Shown here in pieces: positions 6,456-10,022 of a stretch of 10,022 nucleotides of DNA (position 1 is its first letter; each line of letters starts with the position of its first letter). A program made the translations under genes and the position numbers. Source of the stretch: an uncultured Eubacteriales bacterium (GTDB lineage: Bacteria > Bacillota > Clostridia > Oscillospirales > Acutalibacteraceae); assembly GCA_900316925.1 (NCBI GenBank), contig ONEU01000153.1, positions 1 to 10,022 on the forward strand, read 5' to 3'. The notes beneath the pieces are model-generated. The model made no database searches and was not told the DNA's origin. It worked only from the letters and a program-made list of their open reading frames with translations.

Positions 6456-7745
6456 TCAGCTTTCGGACGGTGCGTCGGTCCCGTCTGCTTCGGCGGTATC
6501 GGTCTCTTCGCTCATGGGTTCGCTTGCTTCATCAGTCGCAGTCTCTTCAGCAGGACTGTCGGCTGTCTCGGCACTTTCGGGTTCTTCGTTACTGACGGAT
6601 GCTGTTTCATCTGCGGATTCTTCGGTTTCCGCTGTCTCTCCGGCAGGCGTTTCCTCTTCGTCTTCACCGAAGAAGCCGCTCTCCGGACGGATATCAATCT
6701 TCCAGCCGGTCAGCTTGGCAGCCAGACGCACGTTCTGTCCCTTGTTGCCGATGGCCAGGGAAAGCTGGCTGTCGGGAACCGTGGCCTTGCAGACTCTTTC
6801 GGCAGCAGGATCAATGTCTACCTTGACGACCTCCGCCGGTGACAGTGCCGCGGTGATGAACTTCACCGGATCCTCATCATACTCGACGATATCAATTTTC
6901 TCGCCGCCCAGGACATCCACGATGGTGCCCACGCGCTGTCCTCTCGGACCGATGCAGGCGCCCACGGCATCCACATTTTCGTCCTTGCTGAGTACGGCCA
7001 GCTTGGTGCGGGAGCCTGCCTCACGGGAGATGGACTTGATCTCCACGGTGCCGTCATAGATCTCCGGTACCTCGGACTCGAACAGTCTTTTGACCAGATC
7101 GGGATGTGTCCGGGAGATGATGGCACGGGGTTCCTTGCCGCCGGTCTTGATATCCACGATATATACCTTGATCTGCTGACCCTCGGTGAAGGTCTCGCCG
7201 TTGATCTGCTCATTCTTGGGGAGGATGGCGATGGACTTGCCCAGACGGAGGGTAGCATTGCCGGTTTTGGCGTCTACCTGCTCCACGGTGGCCGTAACGA
7301 TCTCCTTGAGCTTGCTTTGGAACTCAGCCAGTGCCTGTCCCTTTTCGCCGTCACGGATGCCCTGACGGATAATATTGCGGGCAGTCTGCACGGCAATGCG
7401 ACCGAAGTCCTTGGGGTTGAGACGGATACCGACGGTATCGCCGAGCTGTGCTGCCGGCGAAATGGCTCTTGCCTGTTCCAGAGACAGCTCACGGTCGGGG
7501 TCATAGACCTCTTCCACTACCTGCTTCTTGAGATACACCTGGAACAGACCGGTATCGGGCTCCATCTTGATGAGCACATCCTCATTGCCGTTATAGGTAT
7601 TCTTGCAGGCGGTGATGATGGCCTTCTGGATCTGGCTGATCATAAAGTCAACCGGAATGCCTCTTTCCTTTTCGATGAGAGCCAATGCTTCAAACAGCTC
7701 CGGGTTTTTGTTGTCCTGCGGCTTCTCCGCTTTTTTCTTTGCCAT
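6456..7745 (-). CDS. nusA: transcription elongation/termination factor NusA
   Basis: NusA binds RNA polymerase and nascent RNA, tuning pausing, termination and antitermination. The 429-residue protein has the N-terminal polymerase-binding domain (about 14-135), an S1 domain (about 146-212), KH1 with GPRG at 266-269 and KH2 with GNKG at 333-336, then an acidic tail (361-429). That tail has 28 Asp/Glu and no Lys or Arg in 69 residues. Like other Gram-positive NusA proteins it lacks the E. coli-type acidic repeat domains; the tail is low-complexity, not a folded AR domain. GGAGGG (7752-7757) sits 6 nt before the ATG. The gene starts 27 nt after rimP stops and is followed by ylxR after 29 nt, so it is a core operon member. 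Confidence 0.98.
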   Translation of the reverse strand: MAKKKAEKPQDNKNPELFEALALIEKERGIPVDFMISQIQKAIITACKNTYNGNEDVLIKMEPDTGLFQVYLKKQVVEEVYDPDRELSLEQARAISPAAQLGDTVGIRLNPKDFGRIAVQTARNIIRQGIRDGEKGQALAEFQSKLKEIVTATVEQVDAKTGNATLRLGKSIAILPKNEQINGETFTEGQQIKVYIVDIKTGGKEPRAIISRTHPDLVKRLFESEVPEIYDGTVEIKSISREAGSRTKLAVLSKDENVDAVGACIGPRGQRVGTIVDVLGGEKIDIVEYDEDPVKFITAALSPAEVVKVDIDPAAERVCKATVPDSQLSLAIGNKGQNVRLAAKLTGWKIDIRPESGFFGEDEEETPAGETAETEESADETASVSNEEPESAETADSPAEETATDEASEPMSEETDTAEADGTDAPSES

Positions 7746-7772
7746 GATTTTCCCTCCGTGTAGTCATCAGAA

Positions 7773-8255
7773 TCATAAATTAAAATCATCCAGTTTAATA
7801 TATACGGCATCCTTTTTGTTTATGACGCTCTCCTGACCGTCAAGGGCGATGGTGACCGTTTCCTTGTCGTGGGAGATGAGGGTGCCGGAAAGCTCCCGCT
7901 GGCCGTCGGCATTCGGGCGGATGAGCCTGAGCATGACCGGTGCGCCCAGAAAGGCGTCGAAATGCTCCGGCCTGACCAGCTCCCGTTCAATGCCGGGAGA
8001 GGAAACCTCCAGGGTATAGTTCTGTTCGATGGGGTCGAGCGCGTCAAGCGGCTGGTCGATCGCTCTGGTGACCTTTTCGCAGTCCTCGATTGTCACGCCG
8101 GTATCCTTGTCGATGAAAATACGCAGGTACCATACGGCGCCCTCCTTGAGGAAGCGTACATCCCAGAGAGTCAGGCCCAGTCCCTCCACGATCGGTCTGA
8201 CCAGTTCGGTGACCGACTCGACGGTATTGGCTTTTCTGTGTTTCTTTTCCGCCAT
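7773..8255 (-). CDS. rimP: ribosome maturation factor RimP
   Basis: RimP helps mature the 30S ribosomal subunit. The product is 160 residues, the usual length. It has the N-terminal alpha/beta domain (about 12-90), the family motif VSSPGIERELV (84-94), and a C-terminal Sm-like beta barrel (about 100-157). The open frame extends upstream to 8393, but those 46 extra codons overlap the predicted promoter and structured leader. AGGAG at 8262-8266, 6 nt before the ATG at 8253-8255, and the match to family length decide the start. It is the first gene of the rimP-nusA-ylxR-ylxQ-infB operon, which in many bacteria links ribosome assembly, transcription elongation and initiation. Confidence 0.96.
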   Translation of the reverse strand: MAEKKHRKANTVESVTELVRPIVEGLGLTLWDVRFLKEGAVWYLRIFIDKDTGVTIEDCEKVTRAIDQPLDALDPIEQNYTLEVSSPGIERELVRPEHFDAFLGAPVMLRLIRPNADGQRELSGTLISHDKETVTIALDGQESVINKKDAVYIKLDDFNL

Positions 8256-8261
8256 AAGACA

Positions 8262-8266
8262 CTCCT
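8262..8266 (-). promoter_or_regulatory. ribosome binding site that fixes the rimP start
   Basis: AGGAG on the minus strand lies 6 nt before ATG 8253-8255 and favours the 160-residue RimP over the longer in-frame reading. It sits just 3' of a stem (see 8271-8300), and the GGACA directly upstream of it (8267-8271) is complementary to the 3' arm of that stem, so access to it could depend on folding. Confidence 0.75.
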
Positions 8267-8270
8267 GTCC

Positions 8271-8336
8271 GGACAAGACCTGCCGGGCAGGTGATTGTCC
8301 TATTAACGATAAAAGAGCGGGTCGCCCCACTCTTTT
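8271..8336 (-). promoter_or_regulatory. structured 5' leader of the rimP operon, two hairpins
   Basis: In minus-strand RNA the first hairpin (8311-8336) has an 11-bp stem, AAAAGAGTGGG with CCCGCTCTTTT, closed by the tetraloop GCGA, which fits the stable GNRA class. One pair is G-U on this strand but C-A on the other, pointing to minus-strand function. The second (8271-8300) nests ACCTGC-CCG-GCAGGT (8278-8292) inside GGACAA/TTGTCC, ending five bases before the rimP Shine-Dalgarno. A leader of about 100 nt with such structure suggests attenuation or translational control. Structured rimP leaders have been described in gammaproteobacteria, but I cannot say whether this one is related. Confidence 0.6.
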
Positions 8337-8364
8337 GTCAAATAGCATATTCTTACTATCCTTA

Positions 8365-8393
8365 ATAGTAACACATCTTTTTTGATTTTGCAA
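8365..8393 (-). promoter_or_regulatory. promoter of the rimP-nusA-ylxR-ylxQ-infB operon
   Basis: On the minus strand TTGCAA (8388-8393) and TACTAT (8365-8370) are separated by 17 nt, with TG one base upstream of the -10. Each hexamer matches 4 of 6 consensus positions. Transcription would begin near 8358, leaving about 100 nt of leader. No clear terminator separates it from the upstream HD-GYP gene, so some read-through from that gene is possible. Confidence 0.55.
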
Positions 8394-8428
8394 GGCTTTC
8401 GCCGGATTTTTTGAGAATCTTTCCGGTG

Positions 8429-9715
8429 TCAGGAGTCATCCAGGTGCTCCTTCATGCGGAAATCCACGTCCTCGGTGATCATTGACAGCATGACATCGGC
8501 AATGACGGGATCAAACTGTGTACCGCGTCCGCTGATGATCTCGCTGCGAACCTTTTCCTGCGGCAGGGAATCACGATAGCTTCTTTTGGAGGTCATGGCA
8601 TCATAGGCATCCGCCACGGCGATGATCCTTGCTTCCAGCGGGATATCCTTCCCCCGCAGACCGTCCGGATAGCCGGTACCGTCGAAGCGCTCATGGTGCC
8701 AGCGGGCGCCGTAGTAGAGCGTGGGCATATCGGTGATGTTTTTCAGCACATCCGCCCCGATTCCGGGATGTGTGCGGATCACCATAAATTCCTCGGAAGT
8801 GAGTCTTCCGTTTTTATTGATGATCGCATCGGGAATACCGATCTTGCCGATATCGTGGAGGATCCCCATATAATAGATTTTCTTCTGGAAATCCTCGTCC
8901 TTGCCCATGCGTCTGGCGATCTCCTTGGAATAGGCTGCCACGCGGTTGGAATGGCCCTTGGTATAGGAGTCCTTGGCATCCACGGTGCCGGCGAGCGTAG
9001 TGACCATCTGGAGACTGAAATGCTCCGACATGGTGAGCTGTGCCTGCTGTTTGATGATGATCTCGTCCTGATATTTCTGAGACTGAAAATACATATAATA
9101 GAAAATAAGACTGGCGGTAGTGGCAATTCGCAGCACGGCATAGCTGTTGAACAGGGATTCCGCAAAGGTGGCGCTGACCAGCATCACGACGATCTCGATA
9201 ATGATGACCCGTTCAAAGCGGTTGTGTTTTTTCTTATGGGTAAAGGAAAGCACGAGCATGGCCAGCAGATAGAGGATCATCACAACATGGGGAGTCCAGC
9301 CGAGCGGCCCGCGGTGAAAGACATTCTGTTCGTCGTAATGGTAGGTCAGGGAGGTGAAGAACGCCGAGAACGAGAATACGGCGCAGACAAAAATGGGGAT
9401 CATCAGGGGGATTTTGAGACGCTTGCGGTTATCGTCACGGATGATAATGGAAATCAGCAGGTAAAGCAGGACAGGACGGAGGGTATAGCCCAGAGCGGTG
9501 ATCAGTGTCAGGTTCAGTCTGTTGCAGCAGGTATAGGGGAGGATCAGTTCAAGGTTGTAAATAACGACCTCTGCTGCCACGAAGAAAGCGAGCCGGTAAA
9601 ACTGTTTTTTCAGGTGTCTTTCCAGATTGGAATTTCTCCACAGGAAAACCATCATAAACACAATGCCGACAACCGGAAAAAAATTGATGACAAAAAAGTC
9701 GTATGGCATCCACAT
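8429..9715 (-). CDS. seven-helix membrane HD-GYP domain protein, predicted cyclic-di-GMP phosphodiesterase
   Basis: The 428-residue protein has about seven N-terminal membrane helices (about 8-26, 42-60, 69-92, 102-121, 142-158, 168-186, 193-211), a short helical linker, and a C-terminal HD-GYP domain (about 235-420). Catalytic-type residues are intact: GHS with His255, HD at 287-288 with Lys291, His316, HHExxDGxGYP (340-350) and Asp369. HD-GYP enzymes degrade cyclic-di-GMP; the membrane part probably senses an unknown signal. There is no GGDEF or receiver domain. GAGG (9721-9724) lies 5 nt before ATG 9713-9715; an in-frame ATG at 9707-9709 is an alternative. Seven G sit between Shine-Dalgarno and start, so slippage could alter spacing. 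It has its own promoter and ends 173 nt before rimP. Activity on cyclic-di-GMP rather than another nucleotide is inferred. Confidence 0.93.
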   Translation of the reverse strand: MWMPYDFFVINFFPVVGIVFMMVFLWRNSNLERHLKKQFYRLAFFVAAEVVIYNLELILPYTCCNRLNLTLITALGYTLRPVLLYLLISIIIRDDNRKRLKIPLMIPIFVCAVFSFSAFFTSLTYHYDEQNVFHRGPLGWTPHVVMILYLLAMLVLSFTHKKKHNRFERVIIIEIVVMLVSATFAESLFNSYAVLRIATTASLIFYYMYFQSQKYQDEIIIKQQAQLTMSEHFSLQMVTTLAGTVDAKDSYTKGHSNRVAAYSKEIARRMGKDEDFQKKIYYMGILHDIGKIGIPDAIINKNGRLTSEEFMVIRTHPGIGADVLKNITDMPTLYYGARWHHERFDGTGYPDGLRGKDIPLEARIIAVADAYDAMTSKRSYRDSLPQEKVRSEIISGRGTQFDPVIADVMLSMITEDVDFRMKEHLDDS

Positions 9716-9740
9716 CCCCCCCTCGTTGCCAATTTAGACC

Positions 9741-9769
9741 ATTATACCATTATTCAATTGACAAATCAA
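9741..9769 (-). promoter_or_regulatory. sigma-A-type promoter of the HD-GYP gene
   Basis: On the minus strand TTGATT (9764-9769) precedes a perfect TATAAT (9741-9746) by 17 nt, with an extended TG (TGGTATAAT). The start site should be near 9734, leaving a leader of about 20 nt. The extended -10 core and its flanking bases (ATGGTATAAT) are identical to those at the ABC transporter promoter. Confidence 0.75.
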
Positions 9770-9783
9770 CAAAAACTTAGTTA

Positions 9784-9805
9784 ATACCACGGAGATACCA
9801 CGGAG
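9784..9805. repeat. 11-bp direct repeat
   Basis: ATACCACGGAG occurs twice back to back (9784-9794 and 9795-9805), 15 bp upstream of the HD-GYP promoter -35. It could be an operator with two half-sites on the same DNA face, since 11 bp is about one helical turn, or simple slippage. No regulator is identified. Confidence 0.6.
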
Positions 9806-9828
9806 ATTGTTTATGCCGGGCAGTTTTC

Positions 9829-9870
9829 TGGGGGATAACCCTTTTACGGCGGAAAAAGGGTTATCCCCCA
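9829..9870. repeat. perfect 17-bp inverted repeat hairpin next to repeat E2
   Basis: TGGGGGATAACCCTTTT (9829-9845) is perfectly complementary to the arm at 9854-9870, around an 8-nt loop ACGGCGGA. The layout (G-run, AT-rich middle, CC, T-run, loop containing GGCG) resembles the central hairpin of E1 and E2 but the sequence differs, so it looks like a diverged member of the same hairpin family. No U-tract follows on either strand, so it does not look like a standard terminator. Confidence 0.85.
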
Positions 9871-9876
9871 GCCCCC

Positions 9877-10022
9877 CACGGAAATCAATTTTGACCTGCC
9901 ACTTCCCGGGGAAAACCTTTTTCTGGCGAAAAAAAGGTTTTCCCCGAACCCCTTTCCAAAATTCGCTGAGGGATAAACCCTGCAGCAATCGATAAACACT
10001 AACTTTTCATCATTGTTGACCA
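9877..10022. repeat. dispersed intergenic repeat E2 with long central hairpin, runs to the window edge
   Basis: This is the second copy of the element at 2995-3142, in the same orientation. Its central hairpin (9907-9946) is a perfect 16-bp stem, CGGGGAAAACCTTTTT with its complement, with the same loop CTGGCGAA as E1. Where E1 has three A paired with three T, E2 has four with four, so pairing is kept although sequence changed. A minus-strand reading frame across E2 resembles the one across E1 (shared GKPFFRQKK and SEFW stretches), but that follows from DNA similarity and no ribosome binding site supports it. The rest of 9716-9876 holds the promoter, direct repeat and hairpin listed separately. 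Confidence 0.85.

Noticed and set aside
8256..8393. 46-residue N-terminal extension of RimP
   Set aside because: The extension covers the predicted promoter and leader hairpins, exceeds the family length, and a good AGGAG lies 6 nt before the internal ATG.
8399..8428. Terminator for the HD-GYP gene (CCGGA/TCCGG and GGC-GAAA-GCC)
   Set aside because: The stems are only 5 and 3 bp and no U-tract follows, so I could not support a terminator.

Overview
The window looks like a chromosomal stretch from a moderately GC-rich Bacillota genome, most likely a gut-type clostridium of the Oscillospirales/Ruminococcaceae kind. This rests on the gene order rimP-nusA-ylxR-ylxQ-infB, which is typical of Gram-positive bacteria, on strong GGAGG-type ribosome binding sites, and on protein style; it is an inference, not a proven placement. 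All seven genes I can support lie on the minus strand, so the window is transcribed from high to low coordinates.

In transcription order: (1) 9716-10022 is gene-free. It holds a copy of a hairpin-bearing dispersed repeat (E2), a second perfect 17-bp hairpin, an 11-bp direct repeat and a promoter with an extended -10. (2) 8429-9715 encodes a seven-helix membrane protein with a C-terminal HD-GYP domain, a predicted cyclic-di-GMP phosphodiesterase. (3) 8256-8428 is a leader region with its own promoter and two hairpins ahead of rimP. (4) 8255-3250 is a compact five-gene operon for translation and transcription: rimP (30S maturation), nusA (elongation, pausing and termination), ylxR/rnpM (RNA-binding, RNase P modulator), ylxQ (L7Ae-like RNA-binding protein) and infB (initiation factor IF2). 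Gaps are 13-46 nt when the preferred ylxQ start is used. (5) The operon ends in an intrinsic-terminator-like hairpin just after infB. The rbfA gene, which usually follows in Firmicutes, is not there. (6) 2906-3249 holds that terminator, a second hairpin, a second copy of the dispersed repeat (E1) and another extended -10 promoter. (7) 98-2905 encodes a fused ATPase-permease of the MacB/FtsX type with an extracellular domain of about 500 residues. (8) 1-97 contains a 29-bp tandem repeat cut by the window edge.

The coding content is mostly housekeeping and well known. The unusual material is between the genes: the pair of dispersed hairpin repeats, each sitting just upstream of a near-identical promoter core, the structured rimP leader, and the tandem repeat. 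I found no CRISPR array, insertion sequence, tRNA, rRNA, phage gene or recognisable defence system, and I see no strong case for a wholly new protein system here.
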